Of a stretch of DNA of 64,000 bases, positions 33,019 to 40,628 are shown in pieces. The notes beneath the pieces were generated by a model. That model worked only from the letters and a program-made list of their open reading frames with translations. It was not told the DNA's origin and ran no database searches. Positions within the stretch are counted from its first letter, which is position 1. The number at the start of each line of letters is the position of its first letter. Both the position numbers and the translations under genes were made by a program. Where the stretch lies: assembly GCA_016714645.1 (NCBI GenBank), contig JADKCI010000001.1:1116001-1180000 (forward strand), given 5' to 3'. This DNA comes from Chromatiaceae bacterium. Lineage in GTDB: Bacteria > Pseudomonadota > Gammaproteobacteria > Chromatiales > Chromatiaceae.

Positions 33019-34860
33019 ATGTCCAACTCCGATCCCGTCGATCCCGCCGACCCCCGCCGCCTCCTGAGGCAGATTCCCGAGACTCCGGGCGTCTATCGCA
33101 TGCTGGATGGCGGGGGGAAGGTACTGTACGTGGGGAAGGCCAAGGACCTGCGGCGCCGGGTGTCGAGCTATTTCGGCCGTGCCCACAACCGGCGCATCGA
33201 GCTCATGGTCTCCCTGATCCGGGACATCGAGGTGACCGTGACCAGCACCGAGGGTGAGGCCCTGCTGCTGGAAAACAACCTCATCAAGTCCCTGCAGCCG
33301 CGCTTCAACGTCCTGCTGCGGGATGACAAGAGTTATCCCTATATCCGTCTGACGGTCCGCGACCCCTTCCCGCGCCTGACCTTTCATCGTGGTTCGACCA
33401 AGGGGCGCGACCGCTTCTTCGGCCCCTTCATCAGCGGCTGGGCGGTGCGGGAGACCCTGCATCTCCTCCAGAAGATCTTCCCGGTGCGCCAGTGCGAAGA
33501 TGCGGTGTTCCGGAACCGGTCACGGCCTTGCCTCCAGTATCAGATCAAGCGGTGCAGCGGGCCCTGCGTCGGGCTGGTGACACCCGAGGACTATGCCCAG
33601 GATGTGCGGCATACCATCCAGTTTCTGGAGGGCCGCACGGACGAGGTCATTGGCGAGCTGGCGGGGCGCATGGAGGCCGCCGCCGTGGCCCTCGACTTCG
33701 AGCGTGCCGCCGTGCTGCGTGACCAGATCAAGACCCTGCGTGGCATTCAGCAGCGCCAGTATGTGAGCGGCCAGGGCGGCGACCTGGATATCGTTGCTTG
33801 TGCCAGTGGCGGCGGCTTGACGTGCGTCCAGGTCTTCTACATCCGTGCTGGGCGTAACCTGGGCAATAAGGCCTTCTTCCCGCGGGTGCCCGAGGGCATG
33901 GAAGAGGCCGGTATCATCGCCGCCTTCCTGACACAGTTTTATGTAGACAAGGCGGTGCCGGCGGTGATTCTGGTCAGTGCCGAGCCCGAGGAGCGCGAGC
34001 TTCTGGAGACGGCCCTGGGCGAGCGGGCCGGGCATAAGGTGGTGATCAGGAACCGGGTACGGGGGGAGCGGGTCCATTGGCTCGACCTGGCCCGCGACAA
34101 CGCCAGGGTGGCCCTGGCGTCGCGCCTCGGCAGTCAGGCCGGCTATGCCCAGCGGCGCGAGGCCCTGCGTCTGGCCCTGAATCTGGAGGCCCCCCCGCTG
34201 CGCCTGGAGTGTTTCGACGTCAGCCATACCAGCGGCGAGCGGACGGTAGCCTCCTGCGTGGTCTTTGGGACCGACGGCCCCCTCACATCCGACTATCGCC
34301 GCTTCAATATCGAGGGGGTGACGCCGGGCGACGACTATGCAGCCATGCACCAGGCCCTGAGCCGACGCTATGCCCGCGTCAAACAGGGCGAGTTTCCCGT
34401 GCCGGATGTGCTCTTCATCGACGGCGGGCGCGGTCAGCTGGCCCAGGTGGAGGCGGCCTTGAGGGAACTGGCGATCACGGGATTGACCCTGATCGGCGTC
34501 GCCAAGGGGCCGGATCGGCGTCCCGGCGCCGAACAGCTGTGGTTGTCCGGTCGGGATACGGCCGTTATACTGCCGGCCGATTCCCCCGCCATGCACCTCA
34601 TCCAGCAGATTCGCGACGAGGCGCACCGCTTCGCGATCACCGCCCACCGCCAACGTCGCGCCAAGGCGCGCACGGTCTCCGTTTTGGAGGAAATCGCTGG
34701 GATTGGCCCCAAGCGCCGTCAGCGGCTATTGCGCGAATTCGGCGGTATTCAGGCCTTGGAGGGCGCCGCGGTGGAGGACATCGCCCAGGTCGAGGGCATC
34801 AGTCGCCAGTTGGCCCAGCAAATCTTCGAGGCCATTCACCCCGCGAGTCAGAGGCCCTAG
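33019..34860 (+). CDS. uvrC: Excinuclease ABC subunit C
   Basis: 613 residues, full length. The GIY-YIG-type N-terminal nuclease begins PGVYRMLDGGGKVLYVGKAK. The Cys-rich CLQYQIKRCSGPCVG follows, then the UVR motif (FERAAVLRDQIKTLR). The C-terminal RNase H-like nuclease carries CFDVSHTSGE and VLFIDGGRGQL, and the helix-hairpin-helix (GIGPKRRQRLLREFGG) ends it. UvrC makes both incisions around bulky lesions marked by UvrAB. pgsA follows after 2 bp. Confidence 0.98.
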   Translation: MSNSDPVDPADPRRLLRQIPETPGVYRMLDGGGKVLYVGKAKDLRRRVSSYFGRAHNRRIELMVSLIRDIEVTVTSTEGEALLLENNLIKSLQPRFNVLLRDDKSYPYIRLTVRDPFPRLTFHRGSTKGRDRFFGPFISGWAVRETLHLLQKIFPVRQCEDAVFRNRSRPCLQYQIKRCSGPCVGLVTPEDYAQDVRHTIQFLEGRTDEVIGELAGRMEAAAVALDFERAAVLRDQIKTLRGIQQRQYVSGQGGDLDIVACASGGGLTCVQVFYIRAGRNLGNKAFFPRVPEGMEEAGIIAAFLTQFYVDKAVPAVILVSAEPEERELLETALGERAGHKVVIRNRVRGERVHWLDLARDNARVALASRLGSQAGYAQRREALRLALNLEAPPLRLECFDVSHTSGERTVASCVVFGTDGPLTSDYRRFNIEGVTPGDDYAAMHQALSRRYARVKQGEFPVPDVLFIDGGRGQLAQVEAALRELAITGLTLIGVAKGPDRRPGAEQLWLSGRDTAVILPADSPAMHLIQQIRDEAHRFAITAHRQRRAKARTVSVLEEIAGIGPKRRQRLLREFGGIQALEGAAVEDIAQVEGISRQLAQQIFEAIHPASQRP

Positions 34861-34862
34861 GC

Positions 34863-35429
34863 ATGTGGAACGTCCCCAACATCCTGACCCTGCTGCGTAT
34901 CTTCCTGATCCCGGTCTTCGTGGGCTTTTTCTACCTGCCCTTCACCTGGGCACGCCTGGCCTGCGCCCTGGTCTTTGGCCTGGCCGCCCTCACCGATCTG
35001 GTGGATGGCTATCTGGCCCGCCGCTGGGGTCAGACCTCGGCTCTGGGGGCCTTTCTCGATCCCGTCGCCGACAAACTCATGGTCGCCGTGGCCCTGGTCC
35101 TGCTGGTCGAGGCCGACCCTCGTCCCCTGCTGGCCCTGCCCGCGGCGGTCATCATCGGCCGCGAGATCACCGTCTCCGCCCTGCGCGAATGGATGGCGGA
35201 GTTGGGGGTACGCGCCCGGGTCGCCGTCTCCCAGGTCGGCAAATTCAAGACCACGGCGCAGATGATTGCCATTCTGATCCTCATCCTGGGTAAGGCCCCC
35301 TGGGGCCTGCCAATTTATGAACCCGCGCTGGGTCTGCTGTATCTCGCCGCGGCCCTCACCCTCTGGTCCATGTTCATCTACCTCCGCGCGGCCTGGCCTA
35401 GCCTCACCCATTCCGGCGCGAGCCGTTAG
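34863..35429 (+). CDS. pgsA: CDP-diacylglycerol-glycerol-3-phosphate 3-phosphatidyltransferase
   Basis: 188 residues, with MWNVPNILTLLRIFLIPVFV at the start and the CDP-alcohol phosphotransferase signature ALTDLVDGYLARRWGQTSAL, then GAFLDPVADKL (D-G..AR..G...D...D). About five membrane helices. It makes phosphatidylglycerol phosphate, the first committed step to PG and cardiolipin. The uvrC-pgsA-tRNA order is conserved in gammaproteobacteria. Confidence 0.97.
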   Translation: MWNVPNILTLLRIFLIPVFVGFFYLPFTWARLACALVFGLAALTDLVDGYLARRWGQTSALGAFLDPVADKLMVAVALVLLVEADPRPLLALPAAVIIGREITVSALREWMAELGVRARVAVSQVGKFKTTAQMIAILILILGKAPWGLPIYEPALGLLYLAAALTLWSMFIYLRAAWPSLTHSGASR

Positions 35430-35477
35430 TCGGGGGTTCGGGGCCGATGGGGCGTCGCGAAATTTCAGCCGTGAGGC

Positions 35478-35505
35478 TTGACACCCCAGCGAGCATCCGT
35501 AAAAT
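35478..35505 (+). promoter_or_regulatory. Sigma-70 promoter of the tRNA-Gly gene
   Basis: TTGACA (35478-35483), 16-nt spacer, TAAAAT (35500-35505), 51 bp before the tRNA. A GC-rich discriminator follows, typical of stable RNA promoters. Confidence 0.75.
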
Positions 35506-35556
35506 GCGGGGCTCTTGATCAAGAGTTGGGTACAACCCTTGGTCGAGGTGTTCAAA

Positions 35557-35631
35557 GCGGGAATAGCTCAGTGGTAGAGCACAACCTTGCCAAGGTTGGG
35601 GTCGCGAGTTCGAGCCTCGTTTCCCGCTCCA
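35557..35631 (+). tRNA. tRNA-Gly (anticodon GCC)
   Basis: 75 nt with encoded CCA. The acceptor GCGGGAA pairs with TTCCCGC. The D-arm contains AGCTCAGTGGTAGAGC, the anticodon stem-loop is CAACC-TTGCCAA-GGTTG (GCC reads Gly codons GGC/GGU), and the T-loop TTCGAGC is present. Confidence 0.97.
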
Positions 35632-35645
35632 AATTCAAAAGCAAA

Positions 35646-35673
35646 CGGCGATCCTCGGGTCGCCGTTTTTTTT
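35646..35673 (+). terminator. Intrinsic terminator of the tRNA-Gly gene
   Basis: CGGCGA-TCCTCGGG-TCGCCG stem-loop followed by eight T, 14 bp after the tRNA. Confidence 0.9.
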
Positions 35674-35944
35674 GCGTCGCTTTTTGTCATGCCGAAGATC
35701 GCGGCCCGCGCTTCTTGTCTCCTCCTGCTCTCCGCGTGGGGGGTCTGTACAAAGCTGAAATAGGCTTGCCGGGCGGCAACTCCCCTGTCTTTTCCCTTTG
35801 TGGCGATTTAACGAATCTGTAAATCCGCTACTTCCTTGGCTCTGTTGCGAGGAGTAATCTATTCTGCGTGTGCGATTGCGAGGCGCGGGCGCGCCCCTGC
35901 CGCCACGGTGAATCTCCCCCCGCAAATACTTCTGGAGAGCGAAT

Positions 35945-36577
35945 ATGATCTATGTACGGATGTATAAAACCGAACAGCAGGCGCGTGATGTCGTCAGGAA
36001 ACTTGAGGAGGATGGTTTTCCCGAAGAGACCATCTTTCTGGTGACATCGGCGTCTGGCGGCATTGGGCCATCGGTCGGAAGTATTTCAGACGCGATCGCC
36101 GCGGGGTATGTGCTGGGCAGCGATGCCAAAGTCTATGCCCAGGGCGTGGAGCGCGGCCTGACACTCGTGCTGATCCGCGCGGGTTTCGGTCACGGCCAGT
36201 CGGCGGTCAATATCCTGGACAGTGGCGGGCCTGTCGAGACCGAGCTTCTGCCGCCGCCACGGCTATCGGTTGACTATGACGATGCCGCGCCCTTGTCCCG
36301 TTCCTTCCAGTGGGAAGTGCTGAAGCAAAACCAGCCGGCGCCCTTCTCCGCATGGCTGGGTATTCAGCCTATTGCCCCTAGCTCGATCTTTGATCGGTCA
36401 TTTGGTTTCCCCGTGCTGAACAATAAGGCGGCGCCCCTCTCGTCACTCTTCGGTCTCAAGACGCTGTCAGGTGATGCGGGCCCGGGTGAGGCGAGCTTTG
36501 GCTTGCCGCTGCTGTTGGCCGATCCGGCGCCACTATCCTCCAAGTTGGGTCTCCCCCTGCTTACCAGCCAAGGCTGA
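35945..36577 (+). CDS. Antenna-linked repeat-motif protein, copy 1 (unknown function)
   Basis: 210 residues, ATG at 35945 with CTGGAG upstream. Residues 1-100 form an alpha/beta domain (MYKTEQQARDVVRKLEEDGF, then ERGLTLVLIRAGFGHGQSAV), somewhat like the GSP17M-type stress-protein fold. Residues 114-210 are about six degenerate repeats of the form (A)P[LF]SxxxG[LFI]xxL: AAPLSRSFQWEVL, PAPFSAWLGIQPI, RSFGFPVL, AAPLSSLFGLKTL, ASFGLPLL, PAPLSSKLGLPLL. No signal peptide or membrane helix is visible. It precedes pucB1A1, and the whole unit is duplicated downstream. A role in LH2 assembly, regulation or membrane packing is inference from position. Confidence 0.85.
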   Translation: MIYVRMYKTEQQARDVVRKLEEDGFPEETIFLVTSASGGIGPSVGSISDAIAAGYVLGSDAKVYAQGVERGLTLVLIRAGFGHGQSAVNILDSGGPVETELLPPPRLSVDYDDAAPLSRSFQWEVLKQNQPAPFSAWLGIQPIAPSSIFDRSFGFPVLNNKAAPLSSLFGLKTLSGDAGPGEASFGLPLLLADPAPLSSKLGLPLLTSQG

Positions 36578-36720
36578 TTCTCCCTACATGGAGGGGACGC
36601 TGCCCTCCAGCGGCCTTCCCTCCAGGCGTTATGCCATCTTTATAGATATTAATCAGTTGCTTATGACTGCATGGCCGGGAAAACCGACTGCTGCAAGGTT
36701 TTTTCGGCCTTCGGTTTAAG

Positions 36721-36738
36721 TGTCAACCAAGATTGACA
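36721..36738. promoter_or_regulatory. PpsR/CrtJ-type operator upstream of pucB1A1
   Basis: TGT-N12-ACA (TGTCAACCAAGATTGACA) is the perfect consensus of the redox-responsive repressor PpsR/CrtJ that controls photosynthesis genes. It lies 20 bp upstream of the -35 box and is conserved in the second unit. Confidence 0.75.
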
Positions 36739-36758
36739 CTTACGATAGACAAGTTTTG

Positions 36759-36787
36759 TTGACAAGGGCCCCCGACGTTTGTAGGAT
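36759..36787 (+). promoter_or_regulatory. Sigma-70 promoter of pucB1A1
   Basis: TTGACA (36759-36764), 17-nt spacer, TAGGAT (36782-36787). The transcript would start near 36794, leaving a leader of about 190 nt before pucB. The copy-2 promoter has the same boxes and spacing. Confidence 0.8.
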
Positions 36788-36921
36788 GCATCTCAGGGAC
36801 GGAAGAGGTTAAGCCGCTTCACATCCCTCCCGATCCATGGCAAGGCCCCTTTTGGCCCTGCCCCGCGCCAGGCATGAAGTGCTCTTTCGACTTCCAAGGG
36901 TGCGGTAAGGAGTAATCCCCC

Positions 36922-36982
36922 GTGCGGGGTTCGCACGATGTCGAGGTTGGTTGAGACCTCTTTTTGTCCTTGGAGAATGCAC
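36922..36982 (+). promoter_or_regulatory. Structured 5' leader of pucB1A1 with terminator-like hairpin
   Basis: Two hairpins: GTGCG-GGGTT-CGCAC (36922-36936) and GAGGT-N8-ACCTC (36943-36960), the latter followed by five T. The pucB ribosome site GGAG (36972) comes next. Both stems are conserved in the second unit, where the T-run is replaced by TTAATG. This may be an mRNA-stability or attenuation element. Confidence 0.55.
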
Positions 36983-37147
36983 ATGGCAACTGATCTGAAC
37001 GATCCGGACCGGGTATGGCCCACCGGGCTCACTATCAAAGAGTCGGAAGAGCTTCATAAACACGTTATCGACGGTACCCGGGTGTTCTTTGTGATCGCCC
37101 TGATTGCACACGTCCTTGCGGCGTTCCTGACCCCGTGGCTTGGCTGA
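36983..37147 (+). CDS. pucB: Light-harvesting LH2 beta polypeptide, copy 1
   Basis: 54 residues. ESEELHKHVIDG carries the cytoplasmic-side His (H25). The single membrane span contains the bacteriochlorophyll-ligating H43 in IALIAHVLAAFLTPWLG, with the terminal PWL typical of antenna beta chains. It pairs with the alpha chain encoded 10 bp downstream to build peripheral LH2 rings. Too short for automatic ORF cutoffs in many pipelines. Confidence 0.95.
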   Translation: MATDLNDPDRVWPTGLTIKESEELHKHVIDGTRVFFVIALIAHVLAAFLTPWLG

Positions 37148-37157
37148 GGAGAAGATC

Positions 37158-37301
37158 ATGAACCAGGGTAGAATTTGGTGTGTCGTTAAACCCACTGTTG
37201 GCCTGCCGCTGTTGCTGGGCTCGGTCGCCGTGATCGCGTTGCTGGTGCATTACGAGATCCTCTCCAACGTCAAATGGTTCGCCGCCTATTGGGGTGGTTA
37301 G
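37158..37301 (+). CDS. pucA: Light-harvesting LH2 alpha polypeptide, copy 1
   Basis: 47 residues. MNQGRIWCVVKPTVGLPLLL starts the chain, H31 (LLVHYEIL) is the Mg ligand of the B850 bacteriochlorophyll, and Y44-W45 in FAAYWGG are the hydrogen-bonding aromatics that favour 850-nm rather than 820-nm absorption. A Tyr directly after the ligand His is unusual. It is encoded directly after pucB1. Confidence 0.95.
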   Translation: MNQGRIWCVVKPTVGLPLLLGSVAVIALLVHYEILSNVKWFAAYWGG

Positions 37302-37336
37302 ATCTCTCGGCCTCTCCCGCGGGAGTCTGGCCTATA

Positions 37337-37368
37337 GGGGTCGGGGTCGGCCAAACCCGACCCCCTTT
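37337..37368 (+). terminator. Terminator-like hairpin after pucA1
   Basis: GGGGTCGGG (37337-37345) pairs with CCCGACCCC (37356-37364), followed by CTTT. A similar hairpin follows pucA2. Weak T-run, so it may act mainly as a 3' stabiliser. Confidence 0.6.
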
Positions 37369-37721
37369 AAATCATCTGAGATAGATGTCGGTGGGGACTT
37401 ATTGGGCGAGTAACCAGAAATCGCAAGAGCCGTTTTCCTCGGGCTTTTGCTTTAAAGTATTTCAGGTTCAAACCTACGTTGCCGTGCCCTGGGTTACTGG
37501 CGTTTTCTTGGAAGTTGCTGATTAAATCGGTTTTTGGCCGAAAAATTTGATTTTAACCAATTGATTTTCAATTAGGCGATAGTGGCGAATTGAATTAAAC
37601 CAGCGTTTCCCTGGGTTCGTCGTGAGGAGTATGCTGAAGTGAGTGTGCGACTGTGCGGCGCGGGTGGATACGCCCTGCCGCCAAAGCAAAATCTCCCTGC
37701 AACCTCTTCTGGAGACCTATC
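37369..37721. other. AT-rich intergenic region between the two antenna units
   Basis: About 350 bp without a credible gene. A hairpin GCAAGAGCCG/CGGGCTTTTGC near 37425 may be a second terminator. From about 37615 the sequence resembles the stretch before copy 1 (GAGGAGTA, GTGTGCGA, GGCGCGGG, TGCCGCCA blocks), so the duplicated unit begins here. Confidence 0.55.
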
Positions 37722-38369
37722 ATGACCTACGTACGGATGTACGAAACCGAGCAGCAGGCGCTCGTCGCCTTCAACAAGCTGAAGGAGGATGGTTTCCCCA
37801 GCAACACCATCCTGCTGGTGACGCCCGGTGCTAATGCCGAGGCGGTGTTGGGGTTTACCCTGGGTAGCAGCGATGCCAAGATCCTGACGCAAAGTCTGGA
37901 GCGGGGTCGCTCGATCGTGTTGGTGCGCGCTGCCTTCGGCTTCGGCCAGGCCGCGATCAATATCCTGGAGAGTTGTGGCCCGGTCGATTCCCACCTTTTG
38001 GCGCCACCGATGGATACGGCTGCCTGGGAGGAGGCGGGTGCACCCCTTTCCACGGCCTTGCAGTGGCCGGTGCTGAAGCGCAATGAGCCGGCGCCCTTCT
38101 CGGACTTCCTGGGAATCCCCCTGATTTCGAGTTGCGAGGGCTCTGAACCCACTATGATCAGTAAATTTTCGGGATCTAGCCTCGAACTCTCTTTTGGCTA
38201 CCGGCTGCTGAGCAGCAAGGCCGCGCCCCTCTCTTCATTGTTCGGCCTTGAGACCCTGATGGGTAAGGCGGGCCCGGCGGATTTCAGCTTCGGGCTGCCG
38301 CTGCGTATGGAAAATCCGGCACCGCTTTCATCCTTCTTTGGCCTCCCCCTGCTGACCAGCCAGCGTTGA
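37722..38369 (+). CDS. Antenna-linked repeat-motif protein, copy 2 (unknown function)
   Basis: 215 residues, ATG at 37722 behind CTGGAGA. It is a clear paralogue of copy 1: MTYVRMYETEQQALVAFNKL, then LERGRSIVLVRAAFGFGQAA. Residues 107-215 carry the repeats GAPLSTALQWPVL, PAPFSDFLGIPLI, LSFGYRLL, AAPLSSLFGLETL, FSFGLPL, PAPLSSFFGLPLL, ending TSQR as copy 1 ends TSQG. The two differ most in the linker around residues 35-50 and in a 10-residue insert near 140. Conservation of both repeat and end sequences after duplication argues for a maintained function tied to LH2. Confidence 0.85.
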   Translation: MTYVRMYETEQQALVAFNKLKEDGFPSNTILLVTPGANAEAVLGFTLGSSDAKILTQSLERGRSIVLVRAAFGFGQAAINILESCGPVDSHLLAPPMDTAAWEEAGAPLSTALQWPVLKRNEPAPFSDFLGIPLISSCEGSEPTMISKFSGSSLELSFGYRLLSSKAAPLSSLFGLETLMGKAGPADFSFGLPLRMENPAPLSSFFGLPLLTSQR

Positions 38370-38514
38370 TTTTGCTGGCCTGGGGGTAACGCCGCTCCCC
38401 CGGCGTGACCTCCAGCGGGTGCTTACCCGTCCCGACCCAAGACTCGGTTCCATGATGCAATCCCTGCGGGCTCCGTTGGGCGCGGTTATTTCCGCGTGCC
38501 CGATCGTCAGCGGG

Positions 38515-38532
38515 TGTCAACCAAACCTGACA
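38515..38532. promoter_or_regulatory. PpsR/CrtJ-type operator upstream of pucB2A2
   Basis: TGTCAACCAAACCTGACA, again TGT-N12-ACA, 20 bp before the -35 box as in unit 1. Confidence 0.75.
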
Positions 38533-38552
38533 CTTATGATAGACAAATCATG

Positions 38553-38581
38553 TTGACAACTTCTGGGGGTGTTCGTAAGAT
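38553..38581 (+). promoter_or_regulatory. Sigma-70 promoter of pucB2A2
   Basis: TTGACA (38553-38558), 17-nt spacer, TAAGAT (38576-38581). A leader of about 120 nt follows, with hairpins at 38650-38664 and 38672-38688 matching those of unit 1. Confidence 0.8.
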
Positions 38582-38710
38582 TCTTGCACAGGGCGGAAGA
38601 GGCCTCCCGTTAGCGAGAAGCCGCCGAATGCTGCTGATGGCAACCCTCCGTGCGAGGTTCGCACGACGCTCGAGGTTGATGAGACCTCTTAATGTCTTTG
38701 GAGAATACTA

Positions 38711-38875
38711 ATGGCAACTGATCTGAACGATCCTGACCGGGTGTGGCCTACCGGACTTACGATTAACGAGTCTGAAGAGCTTCATAAACATGTCATTGAT
38801 GGCGCGCGAGTCTTCTTCGCGATTGCTCTCGTGGCGCATGTGCTTGCGGCCGTTTTGACCCCCTGGCTAGGCTGA
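38711..38875 (+). CDS. pucB: Light-harvesting LH2 beta polypeptide, copy 2
   Basis: 54 residues, nearly the same as copy 1 (differences include K19N, T32A, V37A, I41V, F48V). H25 and the ligand H43 are kept. Ribosome site GGAG lies 11 bp upstream of the ATG. Confidence 0.95.
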   Translation: MATDLNDPDRVWPTGLTINESEELHKHVIDGARVFFAIALVAHVLAAVLTPWLG

Positions 38876-38885
38876 GGAGAAAATC

Positions 38886-39029
38886 ATGAACCAAGGTAGA
38901 ATTTGGTGTGTCGTTAAACCCACGGTCGGCTTGCCGCTGTTGTTGGGTTCGGTCGCGGTTATTGCCCTGCTCGTTCACTACGAAATCCTGACTCATGCGA
39001 AGTGGTTTGCCGCCTATTGGGGTGGCTAG
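38886..39029 (+). CDS. pucA: Light-harvesting LH2 alpha polypeptide, copy 2
   Basis: 47 residues. It is the same as copy 1 except in the loop after the ligand His (LTHAKWF in place of LSNVKWF). H31, Y32 and Y44-W45 are kept, so a B800-850-type spectrum is expected for both. Encoded 10 bp after pucB2. Confidence 0.95.
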   Translation: MNQGRIWCVVKPTVGLPLLLGSVAVIALLVHYEILTHAKWFAAYWGG

Positions 39030-39062
39030 GACCGTCAGCCTCTCTCTCACGGGAGGCTGTCA

Positions 39063-39104
39063 AGGGGGTCGGGTGCGGCCAATCCCGGCCCCGTGTTGTT
39101 TTTT
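39063..39104 (+). terminator. Hairpin between pucA2 and pucC
   Basis: GGGGTCGGG and CCCGGCCCC form a stem (one wobble pair), then GTGTTGTTTTTT. It probably ends most puc transcripts, with read-through into pucC. Confidence 0.6.
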
Positions 39105-39122
39105 AAAGGAATTATCACCGAC

Positions 39123-40616
39123 GTGAACCGCATCGGCTATAAACTGATGACGTCGTGGGTTTCCCTTGGCCCGCGTTTCCTCCCCTTCGCGGACGTGGCC
39201 ACGCCCGATCTCCCCCTCAGTCGATTGCTGCGGCTTTCGCTGTTCCAGGTTTCCGTGGGTATGGCCCTGGTCCTGCTGGTCGGGACCCTCAATCGCGTCA
39301 TGATCGTTGAGTTGGGTGTACCGGCGTCCCTGGTTGGCATCATGCTGGCCATGCCGCTGATTTTCGCACCCTTCCGTGCCCTGATCGGCTTCCGCTCCGA
39401 TACCCACCGCTGCGAGTTGGGCTGGCGGCGCGTGCCCTTTATCTGGAATGGCACCATGTTGCAGTTTGGTGGCTTTGCGATCATGCCCTTCGCGCTGCTC
39501 GTGCTGGCGGGCAAATTGCAGGCCGCCAATGCCCCGATCTGGATCGGCTTGGTTTCGGCAGGCCTGGCCTTCCTCCTCGTGGGCGCGGGTGTACACATTG
39601 TGCAAACGGCTGGGCTCGCGCTGGCGACGGACCTCACTCCCCCGGAGTCACATCCCAAGGTCGTTGGCTTGATGTATGTGATGTTGCTCGTTGGCATGAT
39701 CGCCAGTTCCCTGATCTTTGGCGCCGCGCTGGCGAACTTCTCTCCGGGCCGCTTGATTCAAGTGATCCAGGGTGCCGCTGTCGCGACCATGTTGCTGAAT
39801 CTCATCGCCATGTGGAAGCAGGAGACGCGACGGCCCCTCCGGGGTGCCCCTACGCCCACGGCCGATCCCAGCTTCCGCGAGTCCTGGTCGAGTTTTCTCC
39901 AGGGGGAGTATGCCCTGCGTCGCCTCGTGGTCGTTGGGATCGGCACCATGGCCTTCGGCATGGCCGACATCCTGCTTGAGCCCTTCGGCGGCCAGGTGCT
40001 CAATCTCACCGTGGGCACGACGACCAAACTGACGGCCTTGCTCGCCCTGGGTGGTTTGCTCGGCTTCGGCTGGGCCTCCCGTGTCCTGAGCCGTGGCGCG
40101 GATCCCTATCGCGTCGCCAATGTTGGCGCCATGATCGGGTTGCCTGCCTTTGCCCTGGTGATCATTGCCGCGCCCCTCGGGGCTACCAGTCTGTTCCTAG
40201 TCGGCAATTTCCTGATTGGCTTCGGGGGTGCCCTCTTTGGTCATGGGACCCTCACCGCGACCATGAATCGCGCCCCCCGTCATCAGGCCGGTCTGGCATT
40301 AGGCGCCTGGGGTGCCGTCCAGGCGACTGCGGCGGGCCTCGGTATGGCACTTAGCGGCACGATGCGCGATCTCGTCAATGCCTGGGTGGGGGCGGGTGAT
40401 GGGCCTTGGGGCCTTGCGGGGACCGCCAGTGGCTATCTTCTCGTCTATGGGATCGAAATCGCCTTGCTGCTGGTCGCCATCCTAGCCGCGCTGCCTCTTA
40501 TCCGGCGTGCATCGGCAAGCCGGGCCGGTGTGCTTTCTGCAGATAGCAGACTAGCCCTGGATGCGGTGGCGCCGGTGCCGCAAGCGGTTGATGCCCCCGG
40601 TAGCACGGCGGGTTAA
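39123..40616 (+). CDS. pucC: PucC-type (BCH2 family) bacteriochlorophyll/LH2 assembly protein
   Basis: 497 residues from the GTG at 39123 (AAAGGA 12 bp upstream); ATG 39147 is an alternative. Twelve membrane helices of the major-facilitator type: LSLFQVSVGMALVLLVGTLN, then RVMIVELGVPASLVGIMLA, the PFRALIGFRSDTHRCELGWR loop and DILLEPFGGQVLNLTVGTTT are family hallmarks. PucC is needed for LH2 accumulation and is thought to help insert or deliver bacteriochlorophyll. Its place after two pucBA units fits. Confidence 0.93.
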   Translation: MNRIGYKLMTSWVSLGPRFLPFADVATPDLPLSRLLRLSLFQVSVGMALVLLVGTLNRVMIVELGVPASLVGIMLAMPLIFAPFRALIGFRSDTHRCELGWRRVPFIWNGTMLQFGGFAIMPFALLVLAGKLQAANAPIWIGLVSAGLAFLLVGAGVHIVQTAGLALATDLTPPESHPKVVGLMYVMLLVGMIASSLIFGAALANFSPGRLIQVIQGAAVATMLLNLIAMWKQETRRPLRGAPTPTADPSFRESWSSFLQGEYALRRLVVVGIGTMAFGMADILLEPFGGQVLNLTVGTTTKLTALLALGGLLGFGWASRVLSRGADPYRVANVGAMIGLPAFALVIIAAPLGATSLFLVGNFLIGFGGALFGHGTLTATMNRAPRHQAGLALGAWGAVQATAAGLGMALSGTMRDLVNAWVGAGDGPWGLAGTASGYLLVYGIEIALLLVAILAALPLIRRASASRAGVLSADSRLALDAVAPVPQAVDAPGSTAG

Positions 40617-40628
40617 GCGAGTTAAGGT

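Noticed and set aside
35478..35822. 114-codon plus-strand frame
   Set aside because: It reads through the tRNA-Gly promoter, the tRNA and its terminator.
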